Source: Demequina aestuarii (GTDB taxonomy: Bacteria > Actinomycetota > Actinomycetes > Actinomycetales > Demequinaceae). Taken from it: a stretch of DNA of 64,000 bases. Of this stretch, positions 17,392 to 25,928 are shown piece after piece; within the stretch, counting starts at the first letter, position 1; each line of letters starts with the position of its first letter. A program made the position numbers and the translations under genes. The stretch is taken from the NCBI RefSeq assembly GCF_000975095.1, contig NZ_BBRD01000001.1, forward strand, positions 1,879,467 through 1,943,466, written 5' to 3'. The notes beneath the pieces are model-generated. The model was not told the origin of the DNA and searched no databases. It saw nothing but the letters and a program-made list of their open reading frames with translations.

Positions 17392-18003
17392 ATGAACCGC
17401 GGGTGGGGACGGTCCAGGGTTGTGGTCGCGCTGGTCGCGGCCGGACTCGTGACGGGCGGATGCGGGGGCGACCCCGAGCCGATCGTGACCGAGACACCCA
17501 CCGCGACGCCCGCGCTGAGCGACTCGCCGACCCCCTCGCCCACGCCGTCCCCGTCGGCGACGCCACTCACGGACGAAGAGGTCATCGCGGCGATCCCACC
17601 CCTCGCGCGCCAAGAGGACTTCATCGGAGCGCAGGAGTTCGCGAAGTACTTCTTGACGCAGTACCACACACTGATGCGCACCGAACCTCAACTGTTTGAT
17701 GCGCTCTCAAAGCCATCGTGCCGCTTCTGCTCTGTCGTTCAGGAGCACTATGGACAAGTTGCTGCGAACGGCCACCAACTCACAGACGGTCACGTGACCG
17801 TGACTTCTGACGCCGCGAAGGGCGGCCTTCAGGAAGACGGCACTTGGGGGGTTGTTCTTGATATCTCAGTGGACACTCTCGTCGAAGTGGACGCCGACGG
17901 CGCCAAAGTCGAGGAGACCGCCGGGGGGCCTGGTAGCGCGACCTTGCTCCTTAGCTATACGGATCATTGGGTGGTCTTGGAAGTCTCTGCGGAGCAGCAA
18001 TGA
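17392..18003 (+). CDS. Lipoprotein, DUF6318-like paralogue
   Basis: 203 residues, lipobox VTGGC. It shares with the preceding gene the TP/SP-rich linker, the LTDEEVIAAIPPLARQEDFIGAQEFAKYF block and a Cys pair (CRFCSVVQEHYG in place of CGTCVESL). ATG at 17392 is preceded by TAATGT seven bases upstream, so it may be transcribed separately as a leaderless message. The stop overlaps the start of the 18000 gene (ATGA), making these two a translationally coupled unit. Confidence 0.7.
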   Translation: MNRGWGRSRVVVALVAAGLVTGGCGGDPEPIVTETPTATPALSDSPTPSPTPSPSATPLTDEEVIAAIPPLARQEDFIGAQEFAKYFLTQYHTLMRTEPQLFDALSKPSCRFCSVVQEHYGQVAANGHQLTDGHVTVTSDAAKGGLQEDGTWGVVLDISVDTLVEVDADGAKVEETAGGPGSATLLLSYTDHWVVLEVSAEQQ

Positions 18004-19088
18004 GACGGACCCCAACCATGACGAGAGCAGCGATTGCCACATTCCTCCTAGCGATCACATGCTGCACTCCAGCCAACACCGCCTTGGCCTCGCCGCGTGA
18101 GTGTGCCGACGACCCGAACTCAGCGTTCTACGCAGGCACATGCAAGAGCGTCATCGAACTGGGGATGACTACCGACAACGGTAGACCCACCACCACCACC
18201 CCGGTCTCCTCACCAGACACCCCGAAAGACCGCTACCAACGGCGGGAGATGTGCGCCGACTGGTTCCAGCTCGAGGAGGGCACAACGCCAACGACGCGCA
18301 CGTGGGCCGGCGAGATCCCCGCTTGCGCAGAGCCCTACACTCCCCCCGACTTGGAGTGCGTCGCCGATGCGACACCTGTTGCACCGCTGTGGGTCTCCCC
18401 GGCTCTCGAAGGTGGCGGCTACGGTCCGTGGCAACAGGTATCGGGCTATCAGTGCCCCACCGACCCGCTCCCCGCCGCCATCGCGCGCGCCTGGCGCGCC
18501 ATGAACATCACCCCCACCAGCTACACCACCCAGCCCGCCACCGGCTGGGCCATCGCGTCGATGGGCGTCATCCCGGTGGCGAGCACCGAGCCGCAGACCA
18601 GCGCCGTCACCGTCCTCGGCACACCTGTCCTGCTGCGAGCGACGCCCACGACGTTCACATGGACCACGTCCGACGGCACCGAGCTCACGACCACAGGCGC
18701 CAGCCACGGCTACGACGACGGAGGCGAACCCCTCACCTTCGACCGCCGCGAGCACCGCACCGAGGTCACGCTCACCACCACGTGGACCGGGCACTACAGC
18801 CTCAACGACGGCGCCACCTGGACCGAGGCGCCGGGCACCGCGACCACCACTTCCGACTCGACCTCGATCCACGTCTTCAACCCGCGCGTGCAGTTGGTCG
18901 ACTGCGACACGAGCGGCAACTGCGCGACCGGAACGGGACCGGCGCAGGTGGCGCCCACCCTCACCGACCCCGACGCCGACGGCATCGACAACCACCTGAT
19001 CCCCGACCACGCCATCAGCGCCTATCTTGCGACCCGCGCGGACGGCCGCACCTGGAGCTCCCGCGAACGCAAGCCAGCGACCGAATAG
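18000..19088 (+). CDS. Secreted protein of unknown function
   Basis: 362 residues with an N-terminal signal peptide (TMTRAAIATFLLAITCCTPANTALA). The mature part is beta-rich and Thr/Asp-rich: TTFTWTTSDGTELTTTGASHGYDD, LTTTWTGHYSLNDGATWTEAPG, with paired Cys (MCADW/PACAEPY/LECVAD, VDCDTSGNC). The middle looks Ig- or PKD-like. No membrane anchor is seen. Its start overlaps the upstream lipoprotein stop by four bases. Actinobacterial DUF6318 lipoproteins often sit beside such secreted beta-rich proteins, which suggests a shared envelope role. No known function. Confidence 0.6.
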   Translation: MRRTPTMTRAAIATFLLAITCCTPANTALASPRECADDPNSAFYAGTCKSVIELGMTTDNGRPTTTTPVSSPDTPKDRYQRREMCADWFQLEEGTTPTTRTWAGEIPACAEPYTPPDLECVADATPVAPLWVSPALEGGGYGPWQQVSGYQCPTDPLPAAIARAWRAMNITPTSYTTQPATGWAIASMGVIPVASTEPQTSAVTVLGTPVLLRATPTTFTWTTSDGTELTTTGASHGYDDGGEPLTFDRREHRTEVTLTTTWTGHYSLNDGATWTEAPGTATTTSDSTSIHVFNPRVQLVDCDTSGNCATGTGPAQVAPTLTDPDADGIDNHLIPDHAISAYLATRADGRTWSSRERKPATE

Positions 19089-19345
19089 CAACGATCAGGT
19101 CACGGTTCGCGTGTGAACCCTCACAACGGCCACACAGCCCGCGCAGTACTGAGACGATGGCGGTCAGTCGCACAGCCTTGAGCCGTGCGCAGGACTGCGG
19201 TGGTCGTGTCAACGGCGACGCGACCGCCGCACTCCTTACCCTCTCGACACCCGTCGCTGCACGTACCCGCCCAACGCTCGGAACGCGAGAGTAGGCCGTT
19301 CTCGAGAACTCTGGCCATCGTGCGGAGCAGTCATGGCCGCAGCGG

Positions 19346-19540
19346 TCAGCCCTCTGTCAGGTCCCGGGCCCTGCGCCGCACGCGAATGTACTCGACCAAG
19401 ATCCGGGCAGCAGCGCCCGCGATCACCCACAGCCCGAGGAAGATCATCGCGCGCCACACGGTCACGTCGGCCATGATCACCAGGTAGAGGGCGACGATCA
19501 CGCCCGGCACCCACACGGACAGGCTCCAACGTCCGCTCAT
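19346..19540 (-). CDS. Small membrane protein, unknown function
   Basis: 64 residues with two hydrophobic segments (LSVWVPGVIVALYLVIMADV and AMIFLGLWVIAGAAARILVEYI) and a basic C-terminus. The start overlaps the kinase stop (ATGA), so it is the last gene of the three-gene minus-strand operon. No family recognised. The 257 bases downstream to the 18000 gene hold no convincing gene. Confidence 0.55.
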   Translation of the reverse strand: MSGRWSLSVWVPGVIVALYLVIMADVTVWRAMIFLGLWVIAGAAARILVEYIRVRRRARDLTEG

Positions 19541-20178
19541 CGCTCCACCGTAAGCGACAGGTCAATCCGGAGGTCCGCCCGATGCGCGGAGTCGGCGATG
19601 AGCACGGCGTTGCGCTGGTCGCTGCCCAGGGCGTGCGCCCGCGCGGCCTCAAGGCTCCGCCCAAAGCTGACGTGCCGGGCGACGAGTCGCTCGAGCCGGG
19701 TGTCCTCGTCGACCTCCACGAACCACGACTCGGTCAGCAGGCCAGCGACCTGGTTCCACGGGGGCGATTCGAGCAGCAGGTAGTTGCCCTCGACGATCAC
19801 CAGCGGCACGTCACGCGGCACCGGGATTGCGCCGGCGACCCCGTTCCTGAGGTCCCGGCGGTACTCGGGCGCGTAGACCACGTCCTCGTCCCGCGCGACG
19901 ATCCGGCGCAGCAGCGACACGAACCCCGCGGCGTCGAACGTGTCCGGCGCGCCCTTCCGCTCGACCCGGCCCAGACGCTCGAGCTCCGTATGCGCGAGGT
20001 GGAACCCGTCCATGGGGACCACCACTGCATCGGCCGCACCGAGACCGGCCGCCAAGGCGGCGGCGAGCGTCGACTTGCCGGCTCCCGGCGCACCCACCAT
20101 GCCGAGCACGACCCGGCCGCCACGCGCATCGGCCGCCAACGAACGCACCCGCGTCAGCAGCGACTCAACCGACGTCAC
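19537..20178 (-). CDS. P-loop nucleoside/sugar kinase family protein
   Basis: 213 residues from GTG at 20178, which overlaps the upstream stop (GTGA). The P-loop GAPGAGKST lies at residues 29-37. The sequence MDGFHLAHTELERLGRVERKGAPDTFDAAGF is characteristic of the uridine-kinase/pantothenate-kinase-like group annotated as nucleoside/nucleotide kinase family. IVEGNYLLLESPPWNQV is the conserved Walker-B-like strand. Relatives phosphorylate nucleosides, pantothenate or fructose. The real substrate is not evident from the operon, which also contains a serine hydrolase and a small membrane protein. Confidence 0.8.
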   Translation of the reverse strand: MTSVESLLTRVRSLAADARGGRVVLGMVGAPGAGKSTLAAALAAGLGAADAVVVPMDGFHLAHTELERLGRVERKGAPDTFDAAGFVSLLRRIVARDEDVVYAPEYRRDLRNGVAGAIPVPRDVPLVIVEGNYLLLESPPWNQVAGLLTESWFVEVDEDTRLERLVARHVSFGRSLEAARAHALGSDQRNAVLIADSAHRADLRIDLSLTVER

Positions 20179-21209
20179 ACGCCCTCGACCACGTCCGGGA
20201 ACAGGTGCGCCGCCACCGCACCGATCACCGGACACGCACCCTCGGACGTGTTGCCGAACACGGTGGCGGTCACGCGGGTCTCGGGGTCGAACGTCGAGCG
20301 GAACGACACCCCCGCGTCGTAGCCCTCGATGATCCACTGCGGCCCGGTCGCGTGGCGCCAGAAGCCCATGCCGTACCGCATGCCCTCGTCGGGCACGTCG
20401 TGGCGGGCGCGCGTCATCTCGGCGGCGAAGTCCAAGCTGACGATGCGCCCGTCGGCGAACGCTCTCCAGAACCGGTCAAGGTCCGCCGCGCTCGTCACGG
20501 CGCCACCGTCGCCGCCTCCGCGCACCGGCAGGTGCAGCACGTTGGTCCAGTCCCCGCTCTCCTCGAGATACCCGAGCGCGACGTCGCCCGGCCACCGGTC
20601 GGAGCGCTCATACGCGGTCTCCCGCAGACCGGCCCGGCCGCACACCTCCCGCGCCACCACGTCCTGGAAGGGCTCGCCGGAGGCGCGCTCGATCACCAGC
20701 GCCGCGACCATGAAGCCGCCGTTGTTGTAGCGGAACGTCTCGCCCGGCGTCTCGCGCTGCTCGTGACCGTCGAGCTCGGGCAGGAAGTCCTCGGCGGTCA
20801 CCAGCGTGTGCACCGGGCTGGTGAGCACGTGGTCCGAAACGTCACCGTCGCCGCTCTCGTCGAGGTAGTCGCCGATGCCGGACGTGTGGGTCAGCAGCTC
20901 CTCCAGCGTGACTCTCTCGTCGACCAGCGGCAGGTCGTCGCCGAGCCAGCGCCGCACGGGCGCCTCGAGCGACAGCGTGCCGCTCTCGACCAGGCGCACG
21001 GCCGCGAGCGCAGTGAACGCCTTCGACCCACTCGCAATGCCGAACCGGGTCAGCGACGTCACCGGAACCTGGTGCGCTCGATGCGCGTAGCCGTACGGCC
21101 GAGCCAGCATCGGCTCACCGTCCCGATGGACGGACACGAGGCCGCTGAAGTCGTCCTCACGTGCCGCCGCATCGATCGCCGCAGCAAGGTCTGGCTCGTC
21201 GATTCTCAT
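20175..21209 (-). CDS. Serine hydrolase, class C beta-lactamase / penicillin-binding-like
   Basis: 344 residues from ATG at 21209; AGGAG sits very close to it, so the exact start is not certain. Ser60-Gly-Ser-Lys63 is the SxxK motif (GIASGSKAFTALAAV) and RYNNGGF supplies the YxN motif. LEELLTHTSGIGDYL is a typical block of this family. No signal peptide is visible, so it is probably cytoplasmic and an esterase or peptidase rather than a drug-resistance beta-lactamase. First gene of a three-gene coupled operon. Confidence 0.8.
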   Translation of the reverse strand: MRIDEPDLAAAIDAAAREDDFSGLVSVHRDGEPMLARPYGYAHRAHQVPVTSLTRFGIASGSKAFTALAAVRLVESGTLSLEAPVRRWLGDDLPLVDERVTLEELLTHTSGIGDYLDESGDGDVSDHVLTSPVHTLVTAEDFLPELDGHEQRETPGETFRYNNGGFMVAALVIERASGEPFQDVVAREVCGRAGLRETAYERSDRWPGDVALGYLEESGDWTNVLHLPVRGGGDGGAVTSAADLDRFWRAFADGRIVSLDFAAEMTRARHDVPDEGMRYGMGFWRHATGPQWIIEGYDAGVSFRSTFDPETRVTATVFGNTSEGACPVIGAVAAHLFPDVVEGV

Positions 21210-21348
21210 GCTCCTGACGCTACCTCTCCGGACCCGAGCGAGAAAGGTCACGACTTCCAACGAGGGGGCGCAGCACCCCCCAGCATGCGAATGCTCGACG
21301 CCCGTCGTGAACCTCAGTGGACCCACCAAGAAGCGAGAGAGATCGCTA

Positions 21349-21377
21349 TTGACGCGCCGCGACCCCCGCCATAGTCT
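21349..21377 (+). promoter_or_regulatory. Predicted promoter for the 21435-21887 genes
   Basis: -35 TTGACG at 21349-21354 and -10 TAGTCT at 21372-21377 with a 17-base spacer, about 57 bases upstream of the GTG at 21435. The intervening region is the 5' leader and includes an AAGGGA ribosome site. Confidence 0.5.
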
Positions 21378-21434
21378 CTCCTGGCGGGAGATGGCCCCGA
21401 GTGTCCGGATTGCATTCTGACCAAGGGACCCACA

Positions 21435-21575
21435 GTGAAATCTACCCGCTTGCTCGCGGCCACCGCCGGGCCCGCGCTCGCTTCCGTCACCGCGATTCCC
21501 TCCCCCGCCTCCGCGTCTCTCGCGCCCACGGACGATCAGGGTGAGGTCGATGAGACTCGCGACGATGCTGCGTGA
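21435..21575 (+). CDS. Small secreted peptide or decayed gene, 46 residues
   Basis: A GTG start with AAGGGA upstream opens a 46-residue frame: KSTRLLAATAGPALASV then TAIPSPASASLAPTDDQGEVDE and an acidic end. The N-terminus looks like a signal peptide with an AxA cleavage site (ASA-SLA), leaving a short acidic mature peptide. It ends 24 bases before the next gene, whose N-terminus (KKSTMARVLLATGAL) looks similar. It could be a real small protein or a remnant of a duplicated gene. It has a good promoter and ribosome site. Confidence 0.4.
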   Translation: MKSTRLLAATAGPALASVTAIPSPASASLAPTDDQGEVDETRDDAA

Positions 21576-21599
21576 AGAATGCAACCCGGAGGAGATGAC

Positions 21600-21887
21600 G
21601 TGAAGAAATCAACCATGGCTCGAGTTCTCCTCGCGACGGGCGCTCTCACCTTCATGGTCGGTATCGCCCTCGTCGTCAATTTCTGGATGATCTTCGACGA
21701 GGAGACGGTCAAGGAGCTGGAAGACGGCGCTCAGGGATCAACCGTCGTCTCCGATGCAGACTGGCTCCTGTTCGGCCTGGGTGGCCTGTTGGTTCCGGTG
21801 AGCATCGCGGTATTGGCGTGGGCCCTGGTGGCTCACCTGAGAGGTCGTCGCGCACAGTCGTCGCCTGCGCCAGCGCCGTCCGTGTAG
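21600..21887 (+). CDS. Small two-helix membrane protein, unknown function
   Basis: 95 residues. The start is GTG at 21600 because GGAGGAG lies at 21588-21594, five bases upstream; the ATG at 21579 has no such site. Two hydrophobic segments, ARVLLATGALTFMVGIALVVNFWMI and WLLFGLGGLLVPVSIAVLAWALVAHL, flank a short acidic extracytoplasmic loop. A basic, Pro-rich tail follows. No family recognised. Probably co-transcribed with the small peptide gene from the promoter at 21349. Confidence 0.65.
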   Translation: MKKSTMARVLLATGALTFMVGIALVVNFWMIFDEETVKELEDGAQGSTVVSDADWLLFGLGGLLVPVSIAVLAWALVAHLRGRRAQSSPAPAPSV

Positions 21888-21928
21888 TCCGGCCCGCTTG
21901 GCCCGCGCATCGGCCGTACGCTGTGTGC

Positions 21929-23338
21929 GTGCCCTCCCCCGCATCGGCCGGGTTGCCCGGCGTGACCGACGTCCCCCGCGAGCAGAAGCTCGTCCTGTGG
22001 ATCGCCGTGATGGCGAGCTTCGTGAGCTTCCTCGACGGCACGGTGGTGACCGTCGCACTGCCCGCGATCGTCGACGAGCTGGGCGGCGGCATCACCACTC
22101 AGCAGTGGACCGTGGACGCCTACCTCATCACGCTGGGAGCGTTCATCCTGGTCGCGGGGTCGATCTCGGACACCTACGGCCGCATCCGCGTGATTCGCTG
22201 GGGACTGATCGGCTTCGGCCTCACGTCGGTGCTGATCGCCGTCGCTCCCAGTGCGCCGTTCCTGATCATCGCGCGCCTGCTGCAGGGCATCGCCGGCGCG
22301 ATGCTGGTGCCGAGCTCGCTCGCGCTCATCACCTCGAACTTCCGCGGACCCGCGCAGGCCAAGGCCATCGGCACCTGGACCGGAGCGACCGCCGGTGCGA
22401 TGATCGCTGGCCCCATCATCGGCGGGCTCTTCGTGGACCTCGCGTCGTGGCGCCTGGTGTTCCTCATCAACGTACTGCCCATCGCCGCCTGCCTGTGGCT
22501 GCTCACCACGCTCCAGCAGCGCGATGCCCGCCTGCCCGATGCGCACATCGACTACCTGGGCGCCCTCCTGTGCGTCACTGGCCTGGGCGGCATCGTGTTC
22601 GCACTCATCGAGGAGCCGAACCTGGGGTGGGGAGATCCGCTCGTGTGGGTGCCTGCGGTGGTGGGAGCCGTGGCCTCCGCGGGGTTCCTGTGGCGGCAGG
22701 CGACGGCCAGACAGCCGATGCTCCCGCTCAGCATGTTCCGCGTGCGCAACTTCGCATGGGGCAACCTCTCCACGTGGATGATCTACGGCGCGCTGTCGCT
22801 CAGCGGCTTCGTGATCGTGGTCTACCTGCAGGAGCAGGCGGGTGTCTCCGCGACGCTGGCGGGTCTCGCGACCCTGCCGATCACGCTCATCATGATCGCG
22901 CTGTCCTCGCGTGCAGGCGCGTGGGCCGGAAGGTTCGGGCCCCGGCTGTTCATGACGGCCGGCCCCCTGGGCATGGCGGCGGGGTCGCTGATGATGCTGG
23001 CCGTCGGTGAGGACTTCAACTACTGGTGGCAGATGCTGCCGGGCGTCGTGGTGTTCGGCCTGGGCCTCACCCTGACCGTGTCGCCGCTCACCGCCGCGAT
23101 CCTGGGTGCGATCGAGCCGTCCCGCGCGGGCATCGCATCGGCCACGAACAACGCGATCTCCCGCATCGCGGGACTCATCGCCATCGCGGCCGTCGGGGCG
23201 ATCGTGGGCGGCGCGCTGAACCTCGACGGATTCCACCGCGCGATGTGGGCGACCGCGATCGCGATGGCACTGGGCGGCGCGATCTCGTGGCTGGGGATCC
23301 GCAACCCGGTGGCTCCGGACGATCAGGCGGCGACGTAG
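21929..23338 (+). CDS. MFS multidrug exporter, DHA2 (EmrB/QacA) family
   Basis: 469 residues from GTG at 21929; GTG at 21962 is an alternative. The segment ASFVSFLDGTVVTVALPAIVDELGG with QQWTVDAYLITLGAFILVAGSISDTYGRIRVI is the hallmark start of DHA2 drug:H+ antiporters (motif D1 and motif A). LLQGIAGAMLVPSSLALI is motif C-like. About 12-14 helices are expected. TACGCT lies six bases before the GTG and there is no ribosome site, so the transcript is probably leaderless. The substrate is unknown. Confidence 0.88.
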   Translation: MPSPASAGLPGVTDVPREQKLVLWIAVMASFVSFLDGTVVTVALPAIVDELGGGITTQQWTVDAYLITLGAFILVAGSISDTYGRIRVIRWGLIGFGLTSVLIAVAPSAPFLIIARLLQGIAGAMLVPSSLALITSNFRGPAQAKAIGTWTGATAGAMIAGPIIGGLFVDLASWRLVFLINVLPIAACLWLLTTLQQRDARLPDAHIDYLGALLCVTGLGGIVFALIEEPNLGWGDPLVWVPAVVGAVASAGFLWRQATARQPMLPLSMFRVRNFAWGNLSTWMIYGALSLSGFVIVVYLQEQAGVSATLAGLATLPITLIMIALSSRAGAWAGRFGPRLFMTAGPLGMAAGSLMMLAVGEDFNYWWQMLPGVVVFGLGLTLTVSPLTAAILGAIEPSRAGIASATNNAISRIAGLIAIAAVGAIVGGALNLDGFHRAMWATAIAMALGGAISWLGIRNPVAPDDQAAT

Positions 23339-23398
23339 CGCGGCGATCCGGGGCCCAAGGTCCTCTCACACTCAGAGAAGGCGTCCTAAAGTATGCGG

Positions 23399-24403
23399 AT
23401 GGCCACGATCTACGAGGTCGCCGCGCACGCCGGTGTGTCGCCAGCGACCGTGAGTCGAGTGATGAACGGCACCGCCGTCCGTCCCGAGCTCGAGACACGT
23501 GTGCGCGAGGCCATCGCTCTGCTGGAGTACAGGCCGAGCCGGCGCGCCCGGTCGCTGCGCACCAACCAGTCCGAGATGATCGCGCTCGTCATCCCCGACA
23601 TCCAGAACCCCTTCTTCACGGCGCTCGCACGCGGCGCCGAGCATGTGATGCGCCAGGCCGGCTACTCGCTGGTGCTGTGCAACACGGACGACAACCCCGA
23701 CTACGAGGCCTCGTACGTCCAAGTGATCCACGACGAGCGCATGCCGGGCGCGATCGTGGCGCCGTCCACCACCGGCACGACCTTCCTGCCTCTGCTCGAC
23801 GAGGGCCGGCCCGTGGTCGCAGTGGATCGACACATCGAGGACCCGCGGGCCGATGCGGTCATGGCGGACAACTTCGCGGGAGCGGTCGAGGCGACCCAAT
23901 GGCAGTTCGATCAGGGCAGCACCCGCGTGGCGTGCATCACTGGTCCGCCTCAGGTCGAGACCGCCCGTGCGCGCGCACACGCCTGGCACGAGGTCTGCGC
24001 ACGCAACGGCGGAGCGCTCGACGAGTACTTGGTCTGGACCGACTTCCAGCCGGGGGGCGGCGCCGACGCGCTGGACTACCTCCTCGACCTGCCGATCCCT
24101 CCGAACGGCATCGTGGCAGCAAACAACCTCACCGCCGTGGGCATGCTCGGGGCGATGGTGCGGCGCGGCATCAATCCGGGCGAGATCACGGTGTCCGCCT
24201 GCGAGATGCTGCCGTACTTCTCCATGCCGCTTCCGGGCCTGCTGACCGTGCCGCTGCCCGCCCGCGCGATCGGCGAGCACGCGGCACGACTGCTGCTCGC
24301 GAGGATCGAGGGCGATACCAGTCCCGCCAAGAACGTGGTGCTGAACTCCGAGGGCGAGGTCGTCCCCGCGCCGTCGCACTCCGCGACCCCACCGGCCACC
24401 TGA
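23399..24403 (+). CDS. LacI-family transcriptional regulator
   Basis: 334 residues. HTH: MATIYEVAAHAGVSPATVSRVMNG, then the hinge helix (RPSRRARSLRTNQSEMI) and a periplasmic-binding-protein-like effector domain. The ATG at 23399 is preferred over 23393 because TAAAGT lies six bases upstream (leaderless). It is a close paralogue of the 33526 LacI protein: long identical runs include SLRTxQSEMIAL, GYSLVLCNTDD and VAVDRHIEDPRADAVMADN. It therefore probably senses a related sugar. The adjacent genes are not sugar genes, so its targets may be elsewhere, possibly in the 25.9-45 kb sugar region. Confidence 0.9.
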   Translation: MATIYEVAAHAGVSPATVSRVMNGTAVRPELETRVREAIALLEYRPSRRARSLRTNQSEMIALVIPDIQNPFFTALARGAEHVMRQAGYSLVLCNTDDNPDYEASYVQVIHDERMPGAIVAPSTTGTTFLPLLDEGRPVVAVDRHIEDPRADAVMADNFAGAVEATQWQFDQGSTRVACITGPPQVETARARAHAWHEVCARNGGALDEYLVWTDFQPGGGADALDYLLDLPIPPNGIVAANNLTAVGMLGAMVRRGINPGEITVSACEMLPYFSMPLPGLLTVPLPARAIGEHAARLLLARIEGDTSPAKNVVLNSEGEVVPAPSHSATPPAT

Positions 24404-24415
24404 CACACTGACCTC

Positions 24416-25108
24416 ATGGACGTCGCGTTCCTGCCAGGCATCGCCTCCGGTGGCCCCGAGGCGTGGCGACACCTCGTGCGCTACCTCGACAGCGCCGTGC
24501 CTGGCTTCGACTCGACTCGCGCCCGGTTCCACGACTTTCGCGAGCCCAACGGCGGCTTCGCGGACCACGCCGATTGGGCCGTCGACGGTGCCAGCGCCAC
24601 CCACCCCGTGCACCTCATCGCGCACAGCTTCGGCGGCAACGGCGCCCTGCTCGCGGCGCAGCACTACCCCGAGCGCATCGCGAGCCTCACGCTGTTCGAG
24701 CCCGCGGCCCTCGCCCTCACCCGTCACACTCCCGCGACCGAGGCCCACATCGCCCAGGTGGGCCCCATCTTCGCCTGCCGCGGCGACCTCGACTGCACCG
24801 ATGCGGAGCTGGGGTACGACTTGCTGACCGCGATGGGCGGCCGCATGCACCGCGAGGACCCGCTCACGACCGCCGTGGGCCGCACCATGCGCCAGGCAGG
24901 CGCCCCGTGGGAGGCACCGCTGGACCGCAAGTGGACCATGCGAGTGCCCACCCTGGTGATCACCGGCGGCTGGGACGACATCTACGAGGACGTCGCGACG
25001 CACCTGGAGAGTCGCGGGGCCACCCACCTCGTCGTGCCCGGCGCGGAGCACCGGCCGCACGATCTGCCTCCCGCGCATCGGGCCACCGCCGCGCACCTCA
25101 CGTCGTGA
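24416..25108 (+). CDS. Alpha/beta hydrolase
   Basis: 230 residues. The nucleophile elbow is AHSFGG (Ser75 in LIAHSFGGNGALLAAQHYPE), the acid region is ITGGWDDIYEDV and the His is in PGAEHRPHDLP. Small soluble hydrolases of this type act on esters, lactones or epoxides; the substrate is unknown. CACACT stands six bases before the ATG without a ribosome site. It follows the LacI gene by 12 bases, so it could alternatively be co-transcribed with it. Confidence 0.8.
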   Translation: MDVAFLPGIASGGPEAWRHLVRYLDSAVPGFDSTRARFHDFREPNGGFADHADWAVDGASATHPVHLIAHSFGGNGALLAAQHYPERIASLTLFEPAALALTRHTPATEAHIAQVGPIFACRGDLDCTDAELGYDLLTAMGGRMHREDPLTTAVGRTMRQAGAPWEAPLDRKWTMRVPTLVITGGWDDIYEDVATHLESRGATHLVVPGAEHRPHDLPPAHRATAAHLTS

Positions 25109-25157
25109 GCCGGACGCCGCCCACACTGGTCGCCACCCATAGGCGTAGCCTGGGCCC

Positions 25158-25391
25158 ATGAGCCTGCCTTCCACCGCCATCCACGCGCCCAAGAGCCTGC
25201 TGCTCGCCTACGTCCTGTGGTTCTTCCTGGGGCTGTTCGGCGTGCAGCACTTCTACCTGGGCAAGATCGGTCGCGGGCTGCTCTACCTGCTCACCGCGGG
25301 CGTGTTCGGCGTGGGCTGGCTCATCGACCTGTTCACGCTGCCGTCGCAGACGCGGGCCATCAACGCCCAGCGCGCGGTCGGCATCCGCTGA
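25158..25391 (+). CDS. TM2-domain membrane protein
   Basis: 77 residues with the TM2 signature: two helices (LLLAYVLWFFLGLFGVQHFYLG and LLYLLTAGVFGVGWLIDLF) separated by the conserved turn GKIGRG, including the HxFYLG element. TM2 proteins have no firmly assigned function. TAGCCT lies six bases before the ATG (25146-25151), again a leaderless arrangement. Confidence 0.85.
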   Translation: MSLPSTAIHAPKSLLLAYVLWFFLGLFGVQHFYLGKIGRGLLYLLTAGVFGVGWLIDLFTLPSQTRAINAQRAVGIR

Positions 25392-25422
25392 CCGCGACGT
25401 CCACCGCAGTCCGCGGAACCGG

Positions 25423-25830
25423 CTAGAGGGGATCGATGCCCCAGCCGGCCTTCTCCTCCGCGGTGTAGAGCGCGGCCCAGCCTTCGTACTCGCCGCCGTG
25501 CGTGGTCGCAATGCCTTCCGCAACGTCCACGGTCTCCCGCAGGAAGTCGGGCACCAGCGGCTCGTCGCGTCCGTAGATGATGATGGACCACTCGTCGACG
25601 CCGTGGCTCGGCTCCACGAGCTCGCCGGGGAACCGGCGCTCGCCGAGCTCCTTCGCGGCAGCGCGGGCCTTGTCCTCGTCCGTGAAGGTCACGGAGAACT
25701 CGCTGTCACGGGGCGCGGAGATGTCCGCCCCCGCATCGACGAATCGCTGCAACTGCGCCGAGTCGTCTTCGTAGAGGCCGTACGGATCCACACGCTTGCG
25801 TGCGCCCGTGAACCGCGAGAGGAATCCCAT
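25423..25830 (-). CDS. RraB-domain-like protein (possible RNase E regulator)
   Basis: 135 residues, acidic, soluble. The layout AQLQRFVDAGADISAPRDSEFSVTFTDEDKARAAAKEL followed by EWSIIIYGRDEPLVPDFLRETVDVAEGIATTHGGEYEGWAAL is that of the RraB domain, an inhibitor of RNase E in Gammaproteobacteria. In actinobacteria the function is untested. It has an additional short N-terminus (MGFLSRFTGARKRVDPYGLY). It is convergent with the TM2 gene, separated by 31 bases. Confidence 0.6.
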   Translation of the reverse strand: MGFLSRFTGARKRVDPYGLYEDDSAQLQRFVDAGADISAPRDSEFSVTFTDEDKARAAAKELGERRFPGELVEPSHGVDEWSIIIYGRDEPLVPDFLRETVDVAEGIATTHGGEYEGWAALYTAEEKAGWGIDPL

Positions 25831-25928
25831 GGGCCAACGCTAGTCGCTCGCGACCGGGACGCGACACGCGAGCGGGCCGGGCGTGGTGGCATGCTGCCGA
25901 TGCGTGGGCCGGCTCGGCCTGCGGGCGC

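Noticed and set aside
19121..19318. 65-residue minus-strand ORF after the secreted protein gene
   Set aside because: Composition is typical of chance frames; no start signal and no partner.
20175..21209. Antibiotic-resistance beta-lactamase
   Set aside because: SxxK and YxN are present, but there is no signal peptide and the operon context is metabolic; an esterase or peptidase role is more likely.
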